A stretch of DNA of 64,000 bases from Entomortierella parvispora (taxonomy: Eukaryota; Mortierellomycota; Mortierellomycetes; Mortierellales; Mortierellaceae), in NCBI GenBank assembly GCA_963573315.1, contig OY752141.1, forward strand, positions 992,001 to 1,056,000. Reading direction: 5' to 3'. The translations under genes and the position numbers were made by a program. The notes beneath the pieces were generated by a model. That model had not been told where the DNA came from and did not search any database. It worked only from the letters and a program-made list of their open reading frames with translations. Below, in pieces: positions 11,759-23,723 of this stretch; the first letter of the stretch is position 1; each line of letters starts with the position of its first letter.

Positions 11759-14700
11759 ATGCTCTGGTTCAAACGGTCCCTGCCAGCACAGGAGGCTCTC
11801 GCACGAGCAAAAAAGCATCTTGAGAAGGCTAGCAGCACGAAGGACAAGCGAAAGGCCCAGAGACTTTGTGCAGATGCTAATGAGGTGCTTGGAAAGGTCA
11901 ATGTTGCCGCGGCCAGCATCAAAGACCGCAACGAGGTCGCGTCTGCGTACCGTGAGCAAGGCACACTGCTTACAACCCTCGGCTTCAATACCGAAGCGCA
12001 ACTCAGTTTCGATAAGGCAAATGAGCTGAGGTAATATGGATATTGGCAAGGTGGACAAATGTGTGTGTGTGGGGAGGGGGGGAAGTTGCTGGTTATTATT
12101 TCTATAAGACGTCCCTATGGCTCATTGTTCTTTTTTACTCTCTCTTTCTCCCACCTTTCTTTTAGCACCAGCACCAGCACAGCAACATCTATCCCTCCCA
12201 AATCGCCCTCTACCTCTCAGCAGTCGACAACACCTTCGTCTCAACGCTCCACAAATCACTCGGAGACTCAGGTCTTGACCATGTCATCGTCCAGTGGGAC
12301 AACCGCCATTGGCAAAAAAGAAACAGTGCTTGCAAGCATCTTCACGAAGGATTGCCCTCGTTCCACAGTCTCATGCAAACTTCCCGAAGCATATGGAAGA
12401 CTTGCGAGTACCCGCGATCTCGCCAACAGCCTCAGTCTTCTCCAAGCATCACCTCTTTCTGAGGAAGAGCTTAACTCGCTCGTACCTGAAGCTCGCAACT
12501 GGCTCGAGCATGCCAAAGAGGATCCAGAGGAGCGAAGTAGACTCGAGACTCTAGCTACAGACTTGATTCGCGCTCTTGTTCGGGATGAACTAAAGGACAG
12601 AAAGGCCATAGCCGAGGTCGTGTGTCTGGCGCCCGTGCTCAGCAAAAGCGACTTTCGGTCTCTCCTCTCTCTGCTGATCAACGCCATCAACGATTCTCTG
12701 CTTCAAAACAGCCAGGCCATGGAGGGGTTGACGTACTTGATCCAAAATGCAAAGCCTGCACACATCGAAGCCGATGACCTCGTCAAGATTCTGATAGTCT
12801 TGAGCACCCGACTTCAAGCGACCTTTCAGCAGTCGCCTCAATACATATATGAATCGACCTTCGCGGTGTCGCGAGTCCTTGATGCCATGGCCCTTATCAA
12901 CATTAAGGGCCTGGATCGCGTCAAGTTACACGAACCACTGCTATCGTATCTGGGTCGTCTAAAGGCCGACAAGGATCCCTATATGGTATACCAAGCCGCG
13001 TATGCATACCAAGCACTACTGTGTGTACCTGACGACGAAGAACCGTGGCAGGCAGCTTTACGTCGATCAGGGGTCATCATCAAGGGTGTGGCGGGACTGG
13101 CGAGTGCGGTCAAGGGGTTGAATGTCGCCGAGTTCATCAACGGGCTAAGTACCATCCAGGAAGGATTCCAAGGAGCGGGTCAGATCATTGAACTCGCAGT
13201 GGATGCATACAATGGTGTGACAGCGCTGAAAGAGAGCGGGCAGGGGTTCTTAGAGTCGCTCAAGAGCGGACTCTCCTTCAGTAAAAAACGCGACTGGTAC
13301 GCAGCGCTGCGTGGCGCTGACTCTTTAATTCAAAATGGCGAGATGACCAAGTTCAAGGTATTGGTCTGTGATGTCAAAGCGCCCTGTCGTCGTGATGTCG
13401 CTTTTCAATGGGGTCTCTGCCAACGTCTCTGGTACCTGGCCGCAGATCCTGTTCGGGACGACGATACTCGTAAGGATGCCATCGCGTTCTTAGGAGAGAT
13501 GTATTGGGACGATGGGAAATGGGGTCAGGAACCGCGTGTCAAGCAATACATCCTGGATATTCTGTTACAGCTGTCTCAAGTTCCTGAACATGGCACAAAA
13601 GGTAATGTGGGTCCACAAAACACTTCAGTACTCTCCAATATTTCACAACGATTGCTCACATGTGCGCTGCTTCTATTATGGCGTCCAATTATCATAGGAT
13701 CGATGGGCATTGCAGCTGAGGAAGTTTTGAGGGACTTGGCAACAGATGGTGATGAGAACAAGCAGGGCCTTTATCTTGCATGTGTCAAAGCCGGGCCCAG
13801 TCCACACTCTTGGGAAGTTACCAAACCTCTTGCTGATTCAACCTCCCTGATTGATCTGGTTCAAAACAAGACCCCTGTAGAGCCTGCCCTGCGAAAGTAT
13901 CAGCGTCACCGACTTAAGGATCAGGAGGAGCAGCGCCATCCAGTGTATATCTCGCCTCAAGCTAAGGCCACACGTGGACCGTCGGATGATGACCTGTTCG
14001 ATTTGACAACCAAGGTCAACGAATTCATAGCAAGTGACGATGCCAAGGTGTTCTTGATTCTCGGAGATTCTGGAGCTGGAAAGTCCACTTTTAACCTGGA
14101 GCTCGAAAGGAACCTCTGGAAGGTATATGAAACAGACAAGACATGGATTCCTCTCTTTGTCCCATTGCCCTCCATCGATAGACCAGAGAAGGGTCTTATC
14201 GCCAAGCAACTGGAATCCTGCGGATTTACCGAAGAGGAGATCCGTGAGCTCAAATCCTATCGCCAATTTATTCTGATTTGCGATGGCTACGACGAATGTC
14301 AAAGCCAGAGGAACCTCTATTACGACAATCGATTGAATAATTCCGGAGAATGGAACGTCAAGATGGTGATCAGCTGCAGGAGCGAATTCCTGGGTTCAAA
14401 TTATCGCGACTTCTTCCAACCTGGTGACCGCAAAGATAGGAGAGGAGCCATGCAGCTCCAGGAGGCCGTGATCGCTCCTTTCACTGTGACCAAGATCAGC
14501 GAATATATTCGAAGCTATGTCGACAACCACCAGTCAGGAGACTTGGTTTGGAAGGTCGAGGACTATGACAAAGCGATCAAGAATATCCCCAACCTTCTAG
14601 AGCTTGTGAAGAACCCGTTCCTGTTGTCTTTGGCTCTGGAGGTCTTGCCTAAAAAATTCGACTTATCCAAGGATTTAACATCTAGCAAGATGTCCAGGGT

Positions 14701-17539
14701 GACTCTGTACGACCAATTCGTAGAGGATTGGATCGAGAAGGGCAAGAAGCGACTCATTCGAGAATTAACGGAAGTCGACAAAGTGGCGTTTAGGAACTTG
14801 TCAGAGTATAGCTTCATTCAGATCGCCATTGAGTTTGTGAAGGATTTGGCGGTCGCGATCTTTGACCACCAGGACGGCAAGCCTGTAGTGGATTTCTCGC
14901 CAATTCGAGACAAAGGGAACGGGAACTGGAAGATTGCTTTTTTTGGACAAGATGGTGGCAAGCACCTGCTACGTGAAGCCTGCCCACTTAAACGCACTGT
15001 AAACAAACACCAATTCATCCATCGATCTATATTGGAGTACGGACTGGCACGAGCCGTCTGCGAGCCAGGATTATCAGGGGAATTATCCGATGAGTCCGTA
15101 GAAGAGTTGGATGTGCAACAAGAGATCGATGAGCGTTGGCTGTCTGATGATACGCTATTTGGTTCACCACTCTTTCGAAGGAGTTTCGTGAAAGAGCCGT
15201 CCATCATTAACTTCTTGTCCGAACGCGTCCAACAGATAGTCAAGTTCAAGGATCAGCTCCACCAGTTCATCGAACGGTCGAAAAAGGACGATCGATTTAG
15301 TCAGGCGGCCGCTAACGCCATCACAATTTTGGTCCGAGCCGGTGTACGATTCAATGACAAGGATCTGAGGAAGATCCGAGTCCCTGGAGCTGATCTGAGC
15401 TGTGGAGACTTTGATTCTGCCCAACTTCAAGGTGCAGATTTAAGAAATACCATTCTCAGAAATGTCTGGCTGCATCAGGCGGATTTGTGCGACGCCCAAA
15501 TGGAAGGAGCTACATTTGGCGAATATCCGAACCTTGAATTGGAGGATCGCGCAAAGTACTGTGTGTTCTCGCCAGATGGAAAGTACTTGACAGTTGGCCT
15601 CCAAAATGGGGCAATTGGCATGTACGATACGTCAACATGGAACAAGGTGCTCTTCCCAATTCACACTCACGACGTCGAGAGTGTTACAGGTTCATCGACA
15701 GACCCCAAGATCAAATCTGGAAGCGATGACAAGACCTTGCGACTGTGGGATGCACAGGATGGTACCCCAGCTATCACTTTTGTGGCCTATTCTCCAGACG
15801 GCCTCCAGATTGTCTCTGGCAGCTCGGATGATTGCGTCATGCGACTTTGGGATGTACAGACTGGCGCTCTTGTATCCACCTTTGAGGGCCACACTGAAAC
15901 TGTCACTTCTGTGGCATACTCACGCACTGGCCATCAGATAGCCTCAGGAAGTTGGGACAAGACTATCCGGCTGTGGGATGCACGGACTGGTGCCCATGTC
16001 TCTACCTTGGATGGTCACTTTGGCTCAATCACCTTTATGGTGTACTCGCCCTCCGGCCACCGTATCGCCTCCAGCAGTTCAGATAAAACCGTGCGACTCT
16101 GGGATTCACAGACAGGCGCTCTTGTTTCGTCTATGACTGCTCACACTGGCACTGTTAGTTCCGTGGCTTATTCACCTAGTGGCCACCAGATCGCCTCGAG
16201 CAGCTGGGACATGACCGTGCGACTTTGGGATGCAGAGACTGGTGCCTTTATGTCTTCCTTAGGTGGCCTTTCTGGAATTGCTACCTCTTTGGCTTATTCA
16301 CCCAACGGTCACCAGATCGCTGCAAGCTGCATGGACGATACCGTGCGACTGTGGGATTCAAAGACTGGCGCTCTTGTCTCCTCCTTGAGCGGCCACATTG
16401 GAACCGTTAATTTTGTCACGTACTTGCCGCCTAAAGGCCTTTTGATCGCCTCTGGTAGCATGGACAGTACCGTACGATTATGGGACGCACAAGCAGAAGC
16501 CCCTTCTTCTTCTTTGAGTGGCCACACTGGAATTGTAACATCTGTGGCATGTTCACCTAGCGGTCACCAAATCATATCGGGCGGCTGGGACAAGACTCTG
16601 CGACTGTGGGATGCAGAGACTGGCGCACTTATATCTTCTCGTGATCATACGAAGAATGTCCTCTCTGTGGCATATTCACCCAGTGGCAACCAGATCGCAT
16701 CGGGTTGCGGGGACAAGATCGTGCGACTCTGGGATGCAAAGACAAGTGAACTTGTGTTTTCCTTGAGCGGTCATATCAGTGATGTCACCTCCGTGGCGTA
16801 TTCGCCCAGCGGTGGCCAGATCGCCTCGGGCAGTTCTGACAAGACCGTGCGACTGTGGGATACAGAAACAGGCCTTTTTGTCTCTTCCTTACTGGGCCAT
16901 ACCACTGAGGTCACTTCTGTCGCATACTCGCCCAAAGGCCGCCAGATCGCATCAGGTAGTTGGGACATGACCGTGCGACTGTGGGATGCACAGACTGGGG
17001 ACCTTGTTTCTCAATTGATTGGCCATAGCAGCGGAGTCCTATCTGTGGCATTTTCACCCGGAGGCGACCAGATTGCCTCAGGTAGTGATGATAGTACCGT
17101 GCGACTGTGGGACACACAAACGGGCACGCTTGCCCTTTCCTTAAGTGGACACACTAGCGGGGTCAACTCTGTGTCGTATTCTCCAAGCGGCCGCCTGATC
17201 GCCTCTGGAAGCGATGACGATACCGTGCGCCTGTGGGACATAATTTCTGGCCAATGCCTATTTACATTGGATGGTTTTCAGGATGCCCCTCAAGGTATTG
17301 CCTGGAAGAAGGATGCTTATGGCGGCACCTACCTCGTTGTTGGTGGCAACGCGAAGTCTGTTCGTACGTGGAAAGTTAATGAGGATGGAGACGAGCTGAA
17401 AGTGTTCCTGCATTGGCGTTCAACTTCGGATACACTTGTTTTGTTGAAAGCTTCCATTCAAGGGGTTCAAGACATAAGCGAGATGAACTTGCGGCTTCTG
17501 CAACAACGGGGGGCCAAAGGTGTGCCGATTGCTCTTTGA
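11759..17539 (+). CDS. NACHT-pentapeptide-WD40 STAND protein (NLR-like)
   Basis: Large STAND NTPase with NLR-like architecture, a class linked in fungi to non-self recognition and incompatibility (HET-E/NWD-like). Proposed exons are 11759..12030, 12166..13601 and 13698..17539, about 1,849 residues; without the second splice it is 1,881. Order: N-terminal helical module starting MLWFKRSLPAQEALARAK (1-90); Ser/Thr linker; large alpha-helical region; NACHT with P-loop GDSGAGKST (~692) and Walker B ILICDGYDE (~760); short pentapeptide-type repeats (GADLSCGDF, QGADLRNTI, HQADLCDAQ, ~1131-1185); then 13 canonical 42-residue WD repeats with RLWD plus two degenerate flanking ones; C-terminal cap. The 96-nt segment 13602..13697 has GT and AG ends, is a multiple of three and has no stop, so both isoforms are readable. 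It stands alone on the plus strand inside the OPT cluster. No dedicated effector domain (HET, lipase) is visible at the N-terminus. Confidence 0.93.
15700..17270 (+). repeat. Tandem 126-bp WD40-coding repeats
   Basis: Thirteen units of about 126 bp (42 codons), each carrying a [C/G]TGCGACT[C/G]TGGGAT-like block that encodes xRLWD. Neighbouring units are very similar in DNA, as expected for repeats undergoing unequal exchange or concerted evolution. The first junction (about 15,765-15,790) is shorter: the residues that normally carry the GHxxxVTS turn are absent. Confidence 0.9.
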
Positions 17540-18273
17540 GTCTACCGTCCTGAGTAGAAGGTGTTATCTGAGGTGTGGAGATGGGTTTGACGTTAATAAA
17601 TGTCCCTGCACCCCCCCCTCCCCCCTATCTTCTCTTGAGTATTAGAAGCAACTCGACTTGCTGGATTTTGATGTACCTGCGAGACTCAGTTGCAAACCAG
17701 GAACACCAGGCTTGACGTTATCTCCTCAGTTCAATGAAATGAATTAAAAAAAATGGACATTTATTACACCCAAAAATCAAACAGCTTGCGGACCAAATAC
17801 TAGGGTGTGAAGGAGAGGGGAAGGGGACCAGGTACATTTCCTTCAAGGCCTCAGATGAGGAAAGGCAGAGATTTGAGTCATCCCTCCAAGTGTCCAAGAG
17901 GGTGAGGAGTGGAATGACTAGAAATTGCAGAGAGTTGGCCAATAGGAGCACCAATGACAGAAATGACAGAAACATAGAGATGGCTAATCTCACAAAGACG
18001 TGCGCCTTTCACTCTCGCTTGCTTCTCCTTGAGAAAAAGAACGTTGGATTTCTGTCGAAAATGTTTTCGGGCCACTAAACAACAGTGGAGATAAAGGCAG
18101 ATTAATACTCCAGCCTCAGCATTGAAACGAACATGGACAGGCATCGGTAGGCATCGTTCCATGTCCTCGCACGACTGTCGGCTGGTCCCAGATGTACTTT
18201 CTATATAGAAGCTGTAATATCTTTTTTATTTGGCACGAGTGCTAGCGAACAACTGACTCCTGGCCAACTTTCC
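17540..18273. other. Gap between STAND gene and OPT-C (convergent 3' ends)
   Basis: About 730 bp between two converging genes. A short C-run lies at about 17,612-17,626. AATAAA-like signals occur near 17,595-17,605. No gene was recognised. Confidence 0.5.
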
Positions 18274-20690
18274 TCACGAGGCGATCTTGCCATAGAAATT
18301 GGATTCACCCAACGGACAATGGTCCAAAGCTCCCTCAGGGTTACCCCACCAGGTTGGGAACGCGCCGTCCCAGGACTGAATCGCGAAAAAGATAACCAGG
18401 CCTGCAATCGCCACTCCAGAATCAAAAGCCGCCGAGGTCAAGTAATTGTATCGAGCCCACCAACTGAACCTGTACTTTTTCAGCACATACATGAATATAA
18501 AGCCGATCATGAACCCATTCGTGTACATGTATGGCAATGCTGGGGGCATATTCGACGTTGCGGCCAAGAGCACGGGCCAGTGGACTAAATGAAGCCACTT
18601 CACATGAGGCCACCATCTCGACGCCAACCAAAACGGGACCGGCAATAGCGCCCCAACTAAGAATGCCCAGGTGACAGGACCGTAAATGCCCCCATCCAGC
18701 GATCCAAATACGCGAGCGGGGCCGATGGCACCCCAGATGACCGACGCTGAATAGAAGGTGTTTGTGGAGCGGCACGTAAAAGGATAACCTTGCTTGGTAC
18801 AGATGTAGGGCCGGGTCTCAATCAGCCAAGTCGCCGTCGCAAGATTGATAGTGCCGCCAAGGAGGGTCGAAATCAACTGGGCCATGAACATGATTCGGGG
18901 AGGGATCTTCATATAATGACCCAGTTTCAGATCTGCAGTGAATGCCAGAGCCTGCGTGTTGACTGAGATGAGAGACAATAAAATATAATCATCATCAGAT
19001 ACTCCAGCCATGATTCCATCAGCCAGCATTGATCTTGAATTTACTTTCTGCTTACCAATATATCCATAAGTCTTGAAAGTAACGTTGGCAATGGCATGAC
19101 CGGGGAGCATGTAACCAATCACGAACTCCGTAATAATGTTGAGACCCGGCTGTTGGTTTGTGACGGCCAGGACGACGCCGACAGGAAGTACGAAAAAGAT
19201 AGCAAGGGCCATGGCGAGCAACACTGCCCACCAAGGCATGTAGTCCCATACCACACACGTAACAAAGCTCAGCGCCATCGAGATTACAAATAGGGACAAA
19301 TACCACCAATCTGGTACCTCGTCATACACCCGCATCAACCGCGTGTGGATATCGCCCTTGCTCACCCGAGAGGATCGCCAGCGGTCCACCATTTCCTTGC
19401 CATTGTAGAGGACAACGTGGACAACTGTAGCCGTCAGTCCGGCGAACCCAATACCATAGGTTAGAGCGAAGAATGCCGACATGCGCAAAGGACCATAAGC
19501 GAGGTACTTGGATTGATCCAGAACATTGTCAGTTAAAACCTCAGTCTTGTTGTAGAGGTCACCATTTTCTGTGAAGAGATCCGCGGTCAAAATCGGATAC
19601 ATTTTGGTGTCCCAGAGGTTGGTGTAGTAAGCCCAAGGGGACATGACATAAACAACCATGACGAAGCCAATGATGATGTTCACCTGGGCAAACCAAGGAG
19701 TGACCAGTGGCGATACATACTGCGACACGGCCGCCCAATCCAGAGAGATGGTACCGATCCCAAGTCCGTTCGAACCCGTCAATTGCGCGAGAATGATATT
19801 GTCTGGTTTAATCCAACAAATCCATGAGAGAACGCCCAAGGTCGGGAAAATGAGACCTGGCAGCCAGTAGAAAAGAAACATGCCCAAGGTGACCAACACG
19901 AAGTACTTCATCCGAGGCATTCGTCCCCGGTCTTCCTCACTGTCGACAATACTTGAGTGGTGTAAGGATCGGAAGAGAGAAGCAGTAACCAGAGTCGAGG
20001 GCCAGATCATTTGAGCGGGCCGGATCAGAAACTTTCGCAGCGCTCCAGCCAAAGAAAATCCTGTGACCTGAGTCGTAAAGACGAGCAAGAGTCCTGCGAT
20101 AAAGGGCTTGTGCGAGTTGTAGTATATCCGTTGGAGGACCACGATGTCGACAGCGTAGGCGCTGTTAGTGTTAACGGCAGTCATGGTGCCGATCAAGATA
20201 TGTTCTTTTATAGAGAAAGGGCCAGGATTGAGAGAAAAAGAATGACCAAAAACGGTGAACGTTCGCGTGGGCAGAACCTTGGCCATGAAATGTCCTAAGG
20301 GCAAGGAGACCAACGCCACGACTGAATAGCCGATGGAAATCTGGGTCTGTCTGAGAAAGAAGAATTGGTTCACGAACGAAACAAGTGCTGTGAAGAACAG
20401 GCCAAGAAACCACATCCTGAACGTGTTGCAAGGCATCGTTGGATCGTCTGTGTCTATCTCCGACAGGGTTGAGAAGTAGTGTAAGCGATCAGAGCTGAGA
20501 ATGACAACGAAGACCCTTGAGAGTACTGTTGCTTACTGGGAATAGTGAGGCGCACCTCTTCTACTGGAGAGTCGTCTTCTTCTGGGGGAAGGTCCGACTC
20601 TGAGGCAATAGAATCCTCCATTTTCTCCCGTGCTAGAGGAGGCTGCCCTCGCTCAACCAGGTTATCCTGGGAGATGTTGTCTTTTTCCAT
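18274..20690 (-). CDS. OPT-family oligopeptide transporter (OPT-C)
   Basis: Oligopeptide transporter paralogous to OPT-A. Exons are complement(20537..20690), complement(19056..20453) and complement(18274..18962), about 746 residues. The first intron reproduces the conserved phase-1 junction, giving LTIPNTDDPTMPCNTFRMW. The second intron is 93 nt, in frame and stop-free (GTAAGC...CTCAG). Removing it restores the family line TFKTYGYI-VNTQALAF, whereas retaining it would insert 31 unrelated residues next to a conserved transmembrane segment. Signatures are SLNPGPFSIKEH, GLGIGTISL, KIPPRIMF and the DHCPLG C-terminus. The N-terminus is short, acidic and cytosolic (PPEEDDSPVEEVRL). It likely functions at the plasma membrane; the substrate is unknown. 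It is transcribed in the same direction as OPT-A and OPT-B but separated from them by the STAND gene. Confidence 0.93.
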
Positions 20691-21664
20691 TGTCCGAGGA
20701 ATTCGGCTTTGGGAAGGTGACGACGGCTCTGTTTGCAGAGACAGGGAATGGAAAGAAGGGCGGTGGAGGATTGCTGAAGAGGAGAGCAAATCGAGAAGGA
20801 AGATGAGGAACAAAGGTGGGACTTATCAGAGGAAACGGGAATCAGCGAAGGTCAGTCGAGTCTTTTTCAAACAATACTGAACAAGTTGCTAGTCACGTTT
20901 CTTCATTGTTGAAAACTTGATTTTGGGCCATGCGAGCAGCGCCCGATAGGCGCGTTTAAGGTGTCCAAATCTCGTGGTACTTCGCCGCTGCCAGTGGCCG
21001 ATCTCCATTTGGTTTTGTGCCCACCTACCACGCTCGATCTTCAGTCACGTCCACTCGACGCGCCAGGTTCCAGGAGGGAGGTTCATGCATCTGGAAATCG
21101 GTGCACAGGCGGGGTGTTGGCAACAACTATTGCGACCCTTCCTTCCCCGCCACCCCCAAAACTCCAAACTCGCCTCTCTTTGTTGTCAGAGAGAAGGAAT
21201 CCTCCATGTTCTAGGATTCCACATTCTGGTTCGTGTCACCAGTCCATTTTTCAACAACAACGGCTAATCCTCTGCCCCTCAGTTGTTTGGAATAAGCGGA
21301 GAAACAGGCGTGGTCAGGCCAGGTTAGAGGGCCGTTGGCCTGAACAAAAAGGACCCAGTGCCTGTTCTGCCTTCTAATGCCCATCTATCCATCGCGTTGC
21401 CATCTGCCTGGCGTGTTTGTTATTAAACTGCAGAGAGAAGACTATAGCAGACTATATTTGCAGTGCAGATTGCTTAACGGACATGACATCGGCAACTCGA
21501 ACACTTTCGGACTCGTCACCTTCTTTCTTCCACCTTCTCCATGCTTAAAAGCAGCTTTAATATCAACGATCTCATTTGCAGTTGTCCCTTTTCTTTCTCT
21601 CTTTTTTCCACTCAATTGATTGCTGAGCCAATTTGCTGCAACTGATACTACAAGAAAAGAAAAA
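20691..21664. other. Divergent promoter region between OPT-C and FAM72-domain gene
   Basis: About 970 bp between divergent starts. A pyrimidine-rich leader (about 21,520-21,615) precedes the FAM72-domain ATG. Open frames within it have no recognisable similarity. Confidence 0.5.
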
Positions 21665-23671
21665 ATGCCTGGAATCAACATCTCATCCTCCAGCTCCCAC
21701 CGTCGTCAATCTCACACCCGGCAGAGTATTCCTCAGCAGCAGCAGCAGCAGCAGGCGTATGTTACACGTCTGAATGACCAGACCATTGTTGTCAATCTCC
21801 CACGTACGTCTTTGTCATCGACCTCTACCTCTCCTTCCTCTTCCTCGCCTTTGTACCCCATCATACAGCCCGCCGTGATCACCCCTCCAGCCCAGATGCA
21901 GCCTTTATCATCTTCTCCAGACCAGATACATAGAAATCATGAGCCCTCTCCTCATGAACAACAGCAATTCCATGAGGGAAGCCAAGCTCGAAATGGTCAA
22001 CCCAGGAGAGTGTCCTTGATTGTCAGTGATAGTCAACTGGGAGGGCCATTGCCTCTCAACGGCCACCAACACCAGCAACAATCGTCGACGACTGCAAACT
22101 CCTTTTCCTCCTCGATTTCAAACAACACTCATTCCTCTTACCAATCGCCCTATGCAGTTTCCAATAGCAACAGCAACAGCAACAGCAATAGTAATAATGA
22201 CGGAAGCAGGGTTCAGTATAGATCAGCACCTTCGACGGTTCAGTATTCATGGTCACAGCATGCTCAACAATACATGCCACAGCAACAGCAACAGCCGTAC
22301 AGATTACAACCCATTGCTCCCGCCCCTGGACCACCCGGACCAGAAAACTTCTCTGCTCAGCAGTCGCGTCTGCAGGCTCAGTTACCTCAACAGCAGCAGG
22401 TACAGCGGCAGATGATGCAGCAGCAGCAGTATCAACATCAACAACAGCGTCAATACCAATACCAGCCGCAGCAACAGGCACACACTAATAACAACGCTTC
22501 ATTGTCGATGCAACCGCAGCTCCAGCAAACTTTTCAATCTTCCTCGACCCCTGCCTCAAGCACAGCTCCTTCTCTTCATCCACAGTTCCAAGCCAAGGCC
22601 GTATGTCGTCTGACATGCAAGAGTTGCCTGACGGACGTTTGCATGCGGGGGATGAGGGCCATTCTCTTGGCGGATACCCGGGTCGAGCTCTACTCGACCG
22701 ATCGTCCACCAGCTGGAGTTCAATTGGTCTATGATGATTACAGAACCCGCAATTGCAAATGTCGTATCAGGGACGTGGCCTGTCTTGGCTGTGGTAACAC
22801 GCTTGGGTACCATGTAACCCAGCCCTGTGAAAAGTGCCTCAGTGCCTGCAACAATGGTCATTTCTGGATGTTTCATTCCGATGGCGTCTCTTGCACGGAG
22901 CGGTACTTGCCAAGAACCTCGACCGCCTACGCCAGGATTACCCGGGCCGCGCGGGACAATAACGGTAGTGAAGCATCATCTTCAAGAAGATCGTCCTTGG
23001 CCTCATCCTCATCGCCGTCAGCTACAGTAATATCAGGAACACAGAGTCGCGGGGGAAGCGCTGGAGTAGAAGAGACCGAACCAGATCTGTCCTTTAGGAG
23101 GCGCGCAAGTATTCATGACATTGAGTACAACAACGCTGTCCAAGCTGGTCCACAGGCCTTTCGCGCAGTGACCACTACGTCCGTCCATTGGGCCACGGAA
23201 GAACGTGGCCATCAGGATAATCTCGATGGTATTGGAGAAGATGAGGACGCGGAGGCGGACGATTATGATGATCGCAGAGAGAGTGAGGCGGAAGAAGGTG
23301 AAGAGGAAGATATTGAGGAAAAGCCTGTTCTGATGCTATGGGCCGCCCTCCACGCCCAAGAAGAGAGATATTTGCAGCAAATGCAGCAGCAACTCGTGCT
23401 CCAACAACAACAACAGCTACAAATTCAACAGCAAGTTCAATTGTTGCAGCAGCAGCAACGACAGCGACAGCATGAACTTCAGGGACTTGTTGATGCTGCC
23501 GCTGATGATATCAATGCTGCGGCCATAACTACGGGTGGGATTCCTCTTTCAGCTGTGCCGACAGTTGGCAGTCGGTACCACAGCATGATCAGCGCCGCAA
23601 TAAGCAACGCTAGCACGACCCTCTGGGACGAGAATGGCGCCTCTAACCAATATGAACAAGTCTGTCGCTAA
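21665..23671 (+). CDS. FAM72-domain protein with poly-Q/poly-S extensions
   Basis: Intronless, 668 residues. The recognisable core (about residues 312-417) is a FAM72 domain: CRLTCKSC, then RGMRAILLADTRVELYSTD, CKCRIRDVACLGCGNTLGYH, and CEKCLSACNNGHFWMFH. The Cys spacing suggests metal binding. FAM72 proteins in animals are about 149 residues and poorly understood (linked to cell-cycle and UNG2 regulation). Here the domain sits between a ~310-residue Ser/Gln-rich, probably disordered N-terminus containing CAG/CAA-coded Gln runs and an acidic, Gln-rich C-terminus (EEGEEEDIEEK, then long Q/L stretches that could form a coiled coil). The start ATG follows an A-rich context (AAAAATGCC). The role in fungi is unknown to me. 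Confidence 0.85.
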   Translation: MPGINISSSSSHRRQSHTRQSIPQQQQQQQAYVTRLNDQTIVVNLPRTSLSSTSTSPSSSSPLYPIIQPAVITPPAQMQPLSSSPDQIHRNHEPSPHEQQQFHEGSQARNGQPRRVSLIVSDSQLGGPLPLNGHQHQQQSSTTANSFSSSISNNTHSSYQSPYAVSNSNSNSNSNSNNDGSRVQYRSAPSTVQYSWSQHAQQYMPQQQQQPYRLQPIAPAPGPPGPENFSAQQSRLQAQLPQQQQVQRQMMQQQQYQHQQQRQYQYQPQQQAHTNNNASLSMQPQLQQTFQSSSTPASSTAPSLHPQFQAKAVCRLTCKSCLTDVCMRGMRAILLADTRVELYSTDRPPAGVQLVYDDYRTRNCKCRIRDVACLGCGNTLGYHVTQPCEKCLSACNNGHFWMFHSDGVSCTERYLPRTSTAYARITRAARDNNGSEASSSRRSSLASSSSPSATVISGTQSRGGSAGVEETEPDLSFRRRASIHDIEYNNAVQAGPQAFRAVTTTSVHWATEERGHQDNLDGIGEDEDAEADDYDDRRESEAEEGEEEDIEEKPVLMLWAALHAQEERYLQQMQQQLVLQQQQQLQIQQQVQLLQQQQRQRQHELQGLVDAAADDINAAAITTGGIPLSAVPTVGSRYHSMISAAISNASTTLWDENGASNQYEQVCR

Positions 23672-23723
23672 CATTCCCGCCGCCGCAATGCCCCAACTGT
23701 AGTGTATTGTACAATAAACATCT

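Noticed and set aside
20961-21377. 138-codon open frame upstream of the FAM72-domain gene
   Set aside because: Composition is low-information, with no recognisable similarity. It lies in a divergent promoter region and overlaps frames of equal quality.
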